A DNA stretch of 64,000 nt from Desmodesmus armatus. Lineage: Eukaryota; Chlorophyta; Chlorophyceae; Sphaeropleales; Scenedesmaceae. Under the pieces are notes generated by a model, which saw nothing but the letters and a program-made list of their open reading frames with translations, made no database searches and was not told the DNA's origin. Shown here piece by piece: positions 1 through 12,100 of this stretch (the stretch's first letter is position 1; each line of letters opens with the position of its first letter). The position numbers and the translations under genes were made by a program. Location: assembly GCA_007449985.2 (NCBI GenBank), contig VIIQ02000836.1:124001-188000 (forward strand). The letters are read 5' to 3'.

Positions 1-3000
1 CACAAGTGTTTGATAATGTATGCGCGCCGCACTCCGCTGCTTCGAAACAACGTTGAATTGGCTTCGATCAAGAGTTGGGACCGATTTTTCACGCGGACTC
101 TGGGGACTGCAGATTTGTTCACACTATGTATAATTAAAACTGCGCATCAACTAATATCCGTGCATGCTTGTGTGAGCAGTGCTTGAAGCCAGTCAAGGTG
201 TTGTACCGCGAGGTGGATGGGCCCGTGGAGTAACCTCGAGTGATTCCACAAAGGATGCATGGGACCCGGAGAGAATTTAAAAGGCATCAAAGATTGAGGG
301 CTCGACAGGGGCGCACTTCCGGCAAAGAACCTTGCCATACACAAAGCAACACGCCTGCACAACAGTGCCTTGCCACAGCTGTCAACAGCATGTGCCTGAT
401 TATGTGCCTGAAGCCCCAAGAACATGTTTTTGGCGGAGCCCCGCCAACCTAAGTTGACCCTGTCTGTCAACATTGTCATACGTTGGTGCTCCGTGCGGGC
501 TCCACAGGGCACGGCTGGCAGCGTAACTTGAGAAATGCCTAAATCACGCGTGAGGGGAACTAAAACTGCATCACGAGGCCTGGATACACCGGTTTGCCTG
601 CGGTTGCCACCCAACATGCAATTGTCAAGCAACGGTCACCCCGCATGGCTGCTAGGAAGGCTGCTAGCTGCATCATCAGAATTCAAGTCACGTTGCAAGT
701 GGTTTGTTGCAGCCAAGACCTCCAAGCTCCCACACGCAAATCAGCACGCAGCCATGCACGCAACCAAAGGGCATGCCACAAAACCGCAAACTATGTGGCG
801 TTGCTCGCTGGACTTTCGTGGTCAGCATGTTCACACATTACAGCCGGTAAGACCATTGCAGCAGCAGCAGCCGGGCCACTCGGGGTCCCTGTCAGCAGTT
901 GCTGCTGTTGGGCACAGCAAGGCGGGTAGGCTGCCACCCTAGCGGGTCCACTGTATATGCCTACTCACAAATCAGGCTCCAGTAGCTAGCTGGCTTGGTC
1001 ACCTCTAGCTAGAGGATCCTGTAGGAGTTGGCTATCTAGTACCAAGCGCTGGTGACGCCGCTGCAACAACAGCATGATAGATGGAGACTAGGGAGTGTGC
1101 GTTGTTGGCAGGCAGGGAGTGTGTGGTTTGAGGCGATGGCTGAAAGGGAGCTTGTGGCACAGGGGCAGCTGAGCCGCAGCATGGGGATAGTTAGGGCTGG
1201 CACTGGCCAGTGCCATGGCAGAAGCAGTTGAAAGTAAACATGGGGCGGTACATTGCTGGCAGACTGCTTCACCAGTTTGCAGCATCCGTGGGGCAGGCAT
1301 GACCGAGGGGGCTGTGCAAGTGCCTGAGCAAACAAGAAGGGAGGGCTGTGAGTACGGATTGAGTTCCCATGTGGGTTGGGGGCAGGAGCTGGCAATTTGG
1401 GACCAAAGTCAGCAGGCGCTGCGCAAGCATAGGAGGGAGGAGGGGGCGGATACTTGCAGACGCCAAAGCAGCCAGCAATGGAAGCAGGAATCATCGTGCC
1501 GTTGCAGCAGGGCGCACGGCAAGGAGCCGTAGAACGTGTTGGAAGCGACACTCGTTGACTAGCAGTTGCATGTCAACCTGGCAAAGCGCATGCTGCTTCC
1601 AGTTCTAGCATTGAAGTCTTATTCAATAGAAAAGTGGGGGGGGGGGGGATGGGCTGTGCAAAAGCATTGACATAGCATGAAGGCAGGCTGAGAGAATGGA
1701 CGAGGTTCGAATGTTGGGTGGGGATGAAGCTGGGGAGTTGACAACAGAGGTAACAAGGAGTGGTGAGTTGCACAGGAGGGATTTGGCATCAAAAGAAGGA
1801 CGGAACTTCAGGGCCATGGCAGATAACAATGTGAGGGGCGGGGGAGGGCACAATCCCACCAACTGAATGGCACGCGGTGACGCTGTAGGGCACTGAGCTG
1901 ATCATATTGCTGCTAGGGGTGTACACTCTCAGGGTGGTTGTCAAGACTGCAACAATCAGCTGTTGTTACACTGAAGGACTTGGAAAGAGACCCCAGTCGG
2001 TCCCATCGCCCCCATCGCCCCCCCCCCTCGGCGCAGCTTCCCTGCCCTCTCCCCCCCCTCCCCTCACCCAATTAAACCGCAATGTGATCACCTGCAGTGA
2101 TGAGTTAACCACTCACATCACTCATTGATGAAAGTGTGCAGTTGACAGGGCTCCCTCGTGAATGTCCTGCTACAGCTGATGCACTGATCTGTGAAGGACC
2201 TCAGATTCTGAACAAGGTCGCAGTTGAAAAGGGTCTGGGGTGTGGCAAAATTGTTGTCTGAACAAGTTTGCAGTTGACAAGGCCTTCTGGACAAGTTTGT
2301 ACTTGAAAAGGCCTTCTGGACAAATTTGCAGTAAGGTACACAGGGAACATGTAGGCACTTCTGACCAAGGTTGTCGTTGAAAAGGAGCAGGAGCCCTAAG
2401 GCTCCGCCTTTTCAATGAAAACCTTGTCTTCATACAATCCCATTTTAGCACTCTTATTCGAATGCAAAAAACATCAGGCGTACTGCAGCTCTGTTACACC
2501 GCACGACATCTTGCAAGTCCAGGTTTGCAGCCAACATGGAGAAACATCAACTTTGGCCGCGCACACCACGCAACAGTCTCACAGCACAAATGCATTAGCC
2601 TCACAGCCTGCAAAGTCTATGGCAGCTGAAGGACTGTCATTGGCACGCAGTGTTCGTCTAGGCATCCACTGACTGCGACCACAGCCGCTGAGCCAACCTC
2701 CTGTGGATTGCGCGTGTGCTGTTGGCTGGCCCAGGCTGTGGGCCTTGCGATAGCTGACAATCAACAACAGCAATGTCCAGGCTGTCAGACATATCCTAGT
2801 TTCAGAATGCCAACTGATAGATTCAATACAACAATATACTACTACAACTACTAGACCGGGTCAGGGCCATGCTGACCGCCCTTTCTGGAGCCAAACTAGG
2901 CTCATAGGGCATAAACCACAAGCAAGGGCCACAGAGCATCCTTAAACAAGATGGGCAGACAAACCCAAAACTCGCCCGCACCACCAACAGATCAAGCCAA

Positions 3001-3105
3001 GCAACGTGTGACACTGCAAAGAAAACGGCGGTGGGCAACAAGTCCGCTGCATCAACGCAACGGCTACAATGGCTTCCTCGTCAGACACATTCAGTCCACC
3101 GTCAC
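1..3105. other. gene-poor stretch, no gene recognised
   Basis: No open frame here shows a recognisable domain, and none can be extended through plausible splice sites into a protein. A run of about 12 G lies near 1636, and a C/T-rich run lies near 2005-2070. Short open frames on both strands look random. Confidence 0.5.
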
Positions 3106-3788
3106 TCAAAACAACTCTGCGGGAGGACTCTCTTTCCGCCGTTGGCTGCAATCCACCATGAAAGCAGCTACAAGGTGCTGCTCTTGGGACATGAAGTGTC
3201 CTAGACAAGCTGCAGAGACCACGCCCACCACCACATGTTGCCATCCACCCAGATATTCAAACAAATGAGCATGACACTGCCGCACTGCACTATACTGCAC
3301 GCACTCAGCAATCACATGCCATTCATTTTCAACCCCTGCCTCACACATTTTGCACAGACGCTCTGCCACCTCACATGCCTTATTTGACCTATTGGGCCTG
3401 ACGACGAAACCTGCAAGCACGCAACGCCTGCACTTGGCCACGCTGGCATGCCCACAACCGGAGATCAACATGAAAGCAAGGTGCCAAGCGACTCATCCGC
3501 TGTAGCTCTATAGATGACATTAAGGCAATGCTCATCTGACATGCAAACCCACTGTAGGGCGACCCTGTCACAAAGCAATCGTAACAAATCCCAATCGAGA
3601 TAGCAGTGACAAATCGCCACAGTGACCATACCATAATTTCTCAACCTCATGTAGCTGTTGTGTTGCCAACTGAGTGCTGTTCCACTATCACTGATGGCAT
3701 CATGCTGTAAGTGGCAGGCCAACAGGCATGTTGAGGGTTTTGATGCCGATGATGCATGGCATGCAAGCCTTGCACTGAGTGCACTCAA
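3106..3788 (-). pseudogene. decayed non-LTR retrotransposon fragment (zf-RVT-like C-terminus)
   Basis: The minus-strand frame at 3471-3106 contains a Cys/His pattern (LCKMCEAGVENEWHVIAECV, then YSAVR) typical of the zinc-binding tail found after the reverse transcriptase domain of many algal and plant LINE-type elements. Immediately upstream (3788-3389) similar sequence continues but shifts between frames. No reverse transcriptase or endonuclease motifs, and no clear 3' tail or target duplication, were found. I read it as a truncated, frameshifted remnant. It could also be a domesticated or chance Cys-rich frame, so confidence is moderate. Confidence 0.45.
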
Positions 3789-6450
3789 CTGAATGCCACA
3801 ACTGCACCATTAGAACAGCAGTCCAAACCAAATCATTCCATTGACATGGCTCCTATCGGGGGGCAAACGGCATACATCACTACACGCAAACATCGCAAGA
3901 CACTGTCATGGATGCGCCCCTGACGCAACAGCAGTCCCGACAAGTAGGACTTTCACCTGTGACTGCATACCTGCAATGCATTTGCAGCGCCGCAAGGGCG
4001 CATTATCAGACCAAGGGCATGCCCTTGGTCGCACTTTAGCTGGCTGTCATGCAGGAAGTCCAGCTGCCACAGAAGCAAAGCCCTATTTTGTCAGGTGGCT
4101 CTGGCTGCAGCCCATAAGAGGAAAGACACACTGATCCTTGTGCTGAAGCCTGGGGGCACATAGCGTTCTGCACTATACAACGTATCTGGATGCCTGCATC
4201 AACAAAATCGCCAAACCCTTCCGCGAGATGTCCCCTTGAGCAGTCTTGCAGACATACCAGACATGCCAACCTCGGCCTAGATAGACAAACATACAAACCC
4301 TTCTCTGAGATGTATAGCGCAAAGCCACGATAAGTAGTCCTGCAAGGCATTGCATTGCCCTTCCTCCATTTCACTCAGTGCTGCCCCACGCATACAACAG
4401 CAGATCCTCACAAGCGCCACACATCACAGACGAGTGGCCCACCAACAAATGTTGGCTCAAGATGCCCGCGAGAGAGGCACATTGCAGTTTGTAACAGCTT
4501 TACAGCAGAGAATCTGCTGCGGTCCGCATGCAGAGGCGAACCTCTGCTGCAGCAACAAGGCAGGGGTGGCAGGGAGTGCATTGAACACAACCGACCACAA
4601 GACCAGCTGCGAAAGCACCTGCGTGCAGGAATCCAAGCCACTCGAGCTGACGGTACTCAGGTACCATCAGACAGCGCACTAGTGTGGCTATACGTAGTGA
4701 CGTGTCCACTTGCAAACAGCAGGCTCTGTTGATGCATCAATCCTGGGTGAAACTGCACTGGCAGAGGGTTGGTTGACTAAGAGGCTATGCAGGCACAACC
4801 ACAGGTGCCAGTGGTACACGTGCAGCACAGCTGCATGCCAGCAACACTACACACCTTGTGACATAGGCACAGCATGCACAGCCCTTGGCAAGAACGCTCG
4901 ACACATCTCCCACACTGTTGGGCTGCATGACAAACACACTATGTTCAACACACTATGTTCAAGAACCTTGAAGCACTAGGGCGCTCTAGTCTGACGGCAG
5001 ACAGTCTGCACAGTTGGCTGGCGGTCAGAAGCACATACACCAGCCACATAAAGTGACAGAAACATGACAGCTGACATGGAGCAATGCGTTCCACTCAGCC
5101 GCACGACCACGCTGATGTGCTGATGCAGTGCAGTCAAACACACTTTGGCTGTAACAGCTCAACAAAACAGCTGGGTAGCATTCAACGCAGCATCACAGCA
5201 GCAACACATATACTACTATCACTACCACTTGACTGAGTCAGGGCCTTGGTTGCCTACATGTGGCTACGGGAGGCACCCTTTGGGTGCTCGCAAGCAACAT
5301 GGCTGTGCAGCAGTCCATCATGGCATCTGAGGTCAGCGACACATCAGGTATTGGGCTACCTGCAGCACCCGCAGTGAGCGGCAAGCACTCACTGCCTGTA
5401 ACCTGCAGCAGCATCAAACACCCCTATCCTGACCAACAGCTGTGAGAAGTCCTAGCCAAATGATCAGACCTCGATGCCAAGTGATATGACTGGTGTAAGC
5501 ATGACCCTGATCTACATCTTCTTGGCACAAAAAGGGGCACACAATACAAGCAACCATGAGCTTGTTTATGAAGCTCAAGGAACGCTACTGAAACAAAACA
5601 CGACAGCTCTGGTGTGCAGAGCAACCCCTCAGCTTCACCCCCGCCTCCCCATAGACACAACGGCTGGCCATCACAGGCTATTACGATGCATGCCTATTCA
5701 AACAACCTTGTGCAATAATCAAGGGACAGAGCCCCGTGCAATATTTCAAGACTGTGCAAGTTGCAGTGTGCAACGACATATTGGGATGCCTTGCTGGCTG
5801 TGCACATGTTGGATGAAAGCGCACCATGTGAAAGTGTGGCACCTGGGGCCTTGCGTGCAACTAGAGTAAGCTCAGTTAGCAGTCTCCAGCCCATGCAGTG
5901 CATGCCCAGGAGAAGGGGCAGCAGTGGTTGTCAGGTTTAGCTGCTGCCTCCTTTATGGGCCGGGCCATGGTGAGCCTCACTGCAAGAGTTCTGACAGCAA
6001 CATCAACCTCAGCAACAATGTGTGCAACTCACCACCATGTATGCAGCTACGCCACCAACACCTTCCAACAGTACTAAGTGATGAGCCAAAAAACATACAC
6101 ACACATCCCACCACTTTGATAGTTCCCATGATGAGCAAACTCTTAGCATGCACAAGTACAGGGCGCATCAAACTTCAGGCCCTGAGGGACCCGACACATA
6201 TGCACGCGTGCGACAACCCTGATGCTTCTGGACATCCAACATCCGCCCACACAAGGAACACCGACTATAGAAACCCGCTGGCGCACTATAAGGACACGCA
6301 GAAGCACAATTTTGACTAACACATCTGCACCTTCGTGCTGTGACAAATAAACAAATGCCAGCACACAGCACACGCATTCCACAGCATCCATGTTCCAAAG
6401 CCTGCCTAGCTTTACTGACTGCTACAGTCACTGTAGCATACAGGTTGAAA
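3789..6450. other. intergenic, no gene recognised
   Basis: This 2.7-kb stretch lies downstream of the 3' end of the glucan synthase gene. It should include that gene's 3' UTR directly below 6451. No coding frame with a recognisable domain or splice pattern was seen on either strand. Confidence 0.45.
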
Positions 6451-9110
6451 TCAGGGTGCAGACAGGTTTTCCCCTGGGTAACACTTGGCAAAAGCCACCA
6501 TGGCCGCTGCCCTTGCGCTCTCAAGCCCAGCAATCACCCAAAACAGTACCCAAGGGCTCCACAGTGCGCCAGCCTGCATGCTGGCATAAGCACCTCCCAG
6601 CACAAGGATGCCACCAACTGCGGAGCATACAGTAACGAGATACACAGCCCACCGATTAGCTGGATGCGTGAACGGCAGAGGGACTGGTGAGTCAAGGCAA
6701 TGCAGCTGCACAGGACACTTTGATTGCCTGTGGGCTCAAGCAAGCGTGAAGAACTGCACTCTGCAGCTTGTCTGCCAGTGAGCAGGAAGCTACGGTAGCA
6801 GTGATGCCCCAGTGAGTCCACACCAAACCTCAACAGCTCACCTGATCCTACCATGATGCCGGCAAACTGCCAAATAGCAACGATCTCGCGGGACGGCAGT
6901 GTGACAAAGCCCGCCAGGCCCAGGATGCTGCTCCTGCCAGCCAGCAGCACATCAAGGCCAGCACACACACCCAGCATCACACCTGCAGCCACAACAGCAG
7001 TAACTGGTTGTCAGCACATGCAGTGTCCACTTGTACCCAGGAAGGCCATGTTGGCCATTCACGGGATACCGCATCCCGGTCTCGGAAGCCACAAATGTTC
7101 ATATTGCCAGCCTTATATTCATGATGAAACCAGATGGCACTTGCGACACACTTTCAGCACTGTTAGTCAGCAATCCTAGGGTTCAAGCAGACAATAAGCT
7201 CATGACTAAGGAGGCACTCAGTGCATGTCCAACACCACCTCCCCACCTGTAGGCAGTGGAGCCAGCAGCACGGCAGCCTTGGCAGCCTGGTAGAAGGGCA
7301 GGCCTGCCAGTAGCAGCACGGCCTTGTTGAGGCGCAGCTCAGCAGCCCGGCTGCACAGCACCTGCCAGTTCCACAGCACTGCAGCAGCGCTGCAGCCAAA
7401 AGCGATGGCCTGGAAGGTGGCCAGCAGCCCTGCGCTCTTGGTCACCACCACCAGCAGGAAGCCGGTGAGCACCATGGTCAGGCTGTCACAGGCACCAGCA
7501 ACCAGGCTCAGCCAGAAGCAGCTGTGCAACAGACGCAGGGTGACACAGCAACACACAAGGCACGTTGCCAGGTAGACGGTCAGCATGCCTAGTGACTGAC
7601 TTCCACAGCAACCTGGTGCAAACCTGCGGTAATTGCGCGAGCAGGTTACAGCCTGCCCATAGAGTTTGTGGCTGCCCACACAACCCAACCCGGGCAAACT
7701 GCAGCATCGTCAATCAGTTGAGCAGCCAGGGGTTGTGCGCAGTCACACCCACCTGAGGTGTCGCAGGAAGCTGCCTTGTCCCCTGAGTGCAAGGCTCATG
7801 TGCCTATAGGCGTCACTGAGGCAGCCGGGGCTGCAGATCCACAGCGCGATGCAGCCTCCACCAGCAGCAGAATGCCGCCCACAACCTGGTGAGGCAGGGG
7901 CCCAGTGGCTGCTGCTGCAATGGCCAGGCATGCTGTCAGCAGGCCGTACTTGGTGCTCTCACTTAGGGCCAGCATGTTGCGACCAACCTGAGTTGTGGGG
8001 CAGGAGCGGAACCAATACAAAAGTAAGTGATCACCAATGCAGTTTTGAGGTCGACTCACTTGGGCAAGACAAACACCTAAGTGCCATTACAATGCACCAA
8101 GTGTTGAAGTGCTGTGCGGCTATAAAACACCCCAACTGTGCTGACCGCACAAAACAAACAATACAGGGGCCTTGACAGGGTGTGTTACCTTGAAGACATC
8201 CAACCCTTCCTCGCCCAGCATGCCCAGGCTGAGGAAGGGGCAGGTCATTAGGTTTGTCACCGCTGTGAGCCCCACGGCTATGCTGAACACCTGGGTGAGT
8301 TGCAGGGCTATGAAGGCCAGCGCAAAGGAGATGCTGACGAGGGCGGCAGCCATGCGGATGTAGGTTGACGGGCGCAGGCGTGCCGCCAGCCAGAACCACA
8401 GGGGAGCAGCAACTGCAGCCAACCAGACATCAAGTGGCACAGCAGGTGGGAGAGGGACTCAGGTAGCGTTGTGCATCTGTTCGAGCGGCCACATGCGTTT
8501 TGAGTGTCATTCTCAACGGGTATGCCTGCACAGTTGGTGCCGAAATGTCACATGCCACAACCACCCAAGCGTCGCCCTATACAGCACAAGTGCTCTCACC
8601 TGTGCTGAGCGCAAGGAAGGCCATGACCAGCGGCCCCGTCATGCTGATGTGGTAAGGCAGCAGACCAAACACCAGGTCCTGCAGGCGCAGCCCGACCCTG
8701 TGCTTGGAGCCCACCATGACCTCGTGCAGCAGCAGGAAGCTGAGCAGTAGGATGCCTGGCCCAAGGCTCAAGGGCTGCAGGACAACCATCAGGCTGTTGG
8801 ACACACGCTGGTTGCGCGAGACAGGGCTCTCTGTTGTGGAGGCTGCTCCAGCTGTCCTGCAGCAGCACTTGTCAGCGCCAAGCGGGATGCAGATGACGCA
8901 GCGATCTCCGCCATGAGTGTTGGGGTTTGGGGGGGGAATGGCTGGAGGTGCCAGTGCTGCTGGCAGGTGCGGGCACTGTAGCGTGGGCTGTCCTGGCAGG
9001 ACCCTGCTGGTTGCAGCGGCTCCAGGAGTCAGCGAAGAAGGATTCCTGACAAACAACACGTCTCTGTAGGGCGCCTTGAGTTGCCAACACCTTCGTGTGG
9101 CTGCTGTCAA
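6451..9110 (-). other. AGS-like gene: C-terminal polytopic membrane domain
   Basis: The last exons encode about 10-12 hydrophobic helices, for example LGPGILLLSFLLLHEV, AALVSISFALAFIALQL, YGLLTACLAIAAAATG, GFLLVVVTKSAGLL, LWSPWVLFWVIAGLESA. The final splice joins GIMVGS to VGGILVLGGAYA (donor at 6841, acceptor before 6617) and the frame ends ENLSAP-stop. In fungal Ags1 the matching multi-helix region is proposed to carry the glucan across the membrane. No motif of a named transporter family was recognised here. Confidence 0.7.
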
Positions 9111-12100
9111 CCTGCCGCAGGTGGCACAGTGCAGTGTCAGGATTGCGCATCGGAGTCAGCCGATAGTTTGCAGTATGTGCAGAATCCTTTTTGTCTACTG
9201 ATTGACACAGAACCTGTGCCACTTCTCATGATTGCTACCACTTTCTGTCCATAAGACAACCCAAGCAGAGCTAGTAGCAAGCAGCAGCCTGCTGTTGACG
9301 ACTCAATATCTGGAGTCAATGAACAGTCACACATATGCAGTGTCTCACAGCCACCCACCTGCACCCAGGCATCTGCATACTGCTGCATCATGTTGGCCAC
9401 AGGGAAGCGGCGTGCCAGTGCAGCTGCCTGCAGCTTGTGTCGTTGGGCCATGGACAGCGCCATGGCCTTGTCTACAGACTCCTCAAACTTGCGGGCCAGG
9501 TGCTCCAGGTGGCTCGCTTGGGCAGTGAAGTACACCCTGCACCACATACACGTTGACAGCTTTCGGAGAGCCTGATTCAACTGTGTTGACCCAGGCTGCT
9601 TGGCACAGGCGTGGACACATGGCAGGCATGCGGGTTTTGGACATGTGGACACCAAGACATGCACATTGGGATGAGCAAGAAAACGTGGCAGAACTGGACG
9701 AACTGGCAGAGTGCAATGTGAGCTTACCCAGGCATCTTGCCAAGGCCGCCAGTGTCATGGCCAATGATGATGGACCCATTCTGCAGACACAAACAAACAC
9801 ACGCACACAAGTTATATCATCAGTCTGATACCAATTGATGAATGGCCCCAGCAAGGTACACAGGATCCTTATTGCTCCCTAAATATTCAGCGCACAATTT
9901 GGGACATGTGTTCACAAGACTGACAGGGAACAAGGCATGACGAGCTGCCCCGTCAGCCCACCCCAGGCAAATTCCACGTCCACCAGCCCACATGGCTCAA
10001 AGCGGCTGGGCAGCATGCAGAAGTCTGTGGCCTGCAGCAGTAGGTCCTTCTCAGGGCCTGACACGTAGTGGTCCACGGGGCAGTGCATGCGGTCTGGGAG
10101 GGCGGCAGACAGCTCCCACAGGCGCTGCGCAGCTGCCCCGCCAACAGGGTCGCCTGCAGGCATTACCAACAACAGTAAAATTTTTAGATGGATTGCACAG
10201 AGTCCTAGGCACAATGTGCAAACACAACTGCGCTGCACATGCTGCACATGCTGCGACACAGCTGTAGTCAAAAGCGCACCTGATGGTCCCAGCACGACCA
10301 GTTGCAGGTGTGGGTGCTTGGCCATCAGGGCAGCGGCCACCTCAGCAATGACGTCACATCCCTTCTGCTGGGTCATGCGGCCCACAAAGGTAGCCAAGCT
10401 GTACTGCTCCCCCACAGCCAGGCAGTACTGGGACTGCAGCCTGCGCTTGGCAGCAGCCTAGATGCTCAACACCTAACGAACAAAGAAGTTCAGCAGCAGT
10501 ACACCCTTTTTTAACACCTGGAGGATCCAGGCTTGTACTTCAGAAGCTTGAGTCACCGCGTTGCCCACAGTGACTGTGTCCTTCTGCTGAGTCATAGTGT
10601 CACCGTATTGCTTGTGTTCAGCAAGCGGATTCTGACATGCGTGACGACAAGATGGCGTGACCAACATGCCAGCTGCCTGCTCTGGCCCACACGCTCACGC
10701 CGACTCAGGCTCACCTCGCCCAGGCTCAGTCCTGCTGCTGCCAGGCTGTCCTTCATGTCAAGGCTGTTGAGGATGCCAATGATGTGGCGCGGGTGGCCAT
10801 AGGGGGTTAGGTCCCAGAAGCAGCTCAGCTTCCTGGACACCTGGGTGGCGTACCTGCAGGAAAAGACAAGGCGGGTTGATGCCGTAGTCACAAGCTCCTC
10901 ACCCGCTCACAAGACGATGTGGCCTGCTCAATCCAGGGCAAGCAGCAGGTCAACAGCTGACTGTTGCATGACGTCATACAAAGTTCACTAAACATGGCAT
11001 GGCTGCCTTTGTGTGCTGATGGCAGCCCTTGTGCTGATGGCCAGTTGTTCCTGCACAGTAGCTTTTGAGCAGCGAGCAGAAACAAGGGCAAGGGCACCGT
11101 GTCATACCATCATACCTTGGTGACACGGCAACCACTCCCTGGCCCTGCTGGCACTCCCTCATGTGCACCACTGCAGGCCTCAGGATGTCCACACTGCCAT
11201 TGTGCTCAATGTAGGCGCAGTCGTCGGGGGTGAGATTCAGCAGCTCATACACCTGGCGCAGCAAACCGGTAAGATGTGGTGCAGGCACAGTGCTATCCAC
11301 ATGCAACCGGGTTGGTGAATGGCAATCACGATGGTGTGCAAGAAGGCATTGCGGCAGTCCAAGATAGCACACACGGAACAACCTCATCCAGCATAACACT
11401 CGGTCCAGGAGCAGTTGTGTCCAGGTATCTGACACACTTTCTGGGGGGAAAACAGACCCCAAGCCTTCAGAAAAATTGTGTAGTTGCTCAACACACCTGC
11501 TGCTTGCGTAAAGGAGTAGCTATGGAAAAGCGGGCATCATAGTGTGTGTTGTGTGCCACATATATCACTGACGGGCGGAGCTCCTTTGGTATGTACACCA
11601 GGCTCAGGGCACCTGCAGGGCAGCATGCCGCAGCAAACCTTGGCATGTCAGTAGCAACAAACGGCAATGTTCATGCATGTCTCCAAGACATGTTGACAGC
11701 ATGCGTGCTGCAATCTTCGACATCCCCCTGTCAGACATGCACATCATGGCCATGCCCATATGGGGCGGGCATGGTTGTGTTACACCTCAGTGCAGGCAGC
11801 TGCAGTGCAACCACTTGGCAACCCACCATGGTAGTCGTGCAGCTGCACGTGCTGGTAGCCTTCAGCCATCACCACAGCCGCAACCGCCTTGTTGAATACC
11901 GCCAGCCATGTCAGCATCTCAGGCTCGTTTTGGAAGGTATACAGGCCAGCACGGTCGCGGTTCCTGCGGCCACGCAGCAAGCTCAGAAAAAGGGAACTGC
12001 TAGTGTGCAGCCTGCAGGTCAGCAATGCAGCCGTGCTGCATGTCTTCACCTTTGCTGGCCGCACAATTCACCACGTTTAAATGTGTTTTGCTGTCTGATG

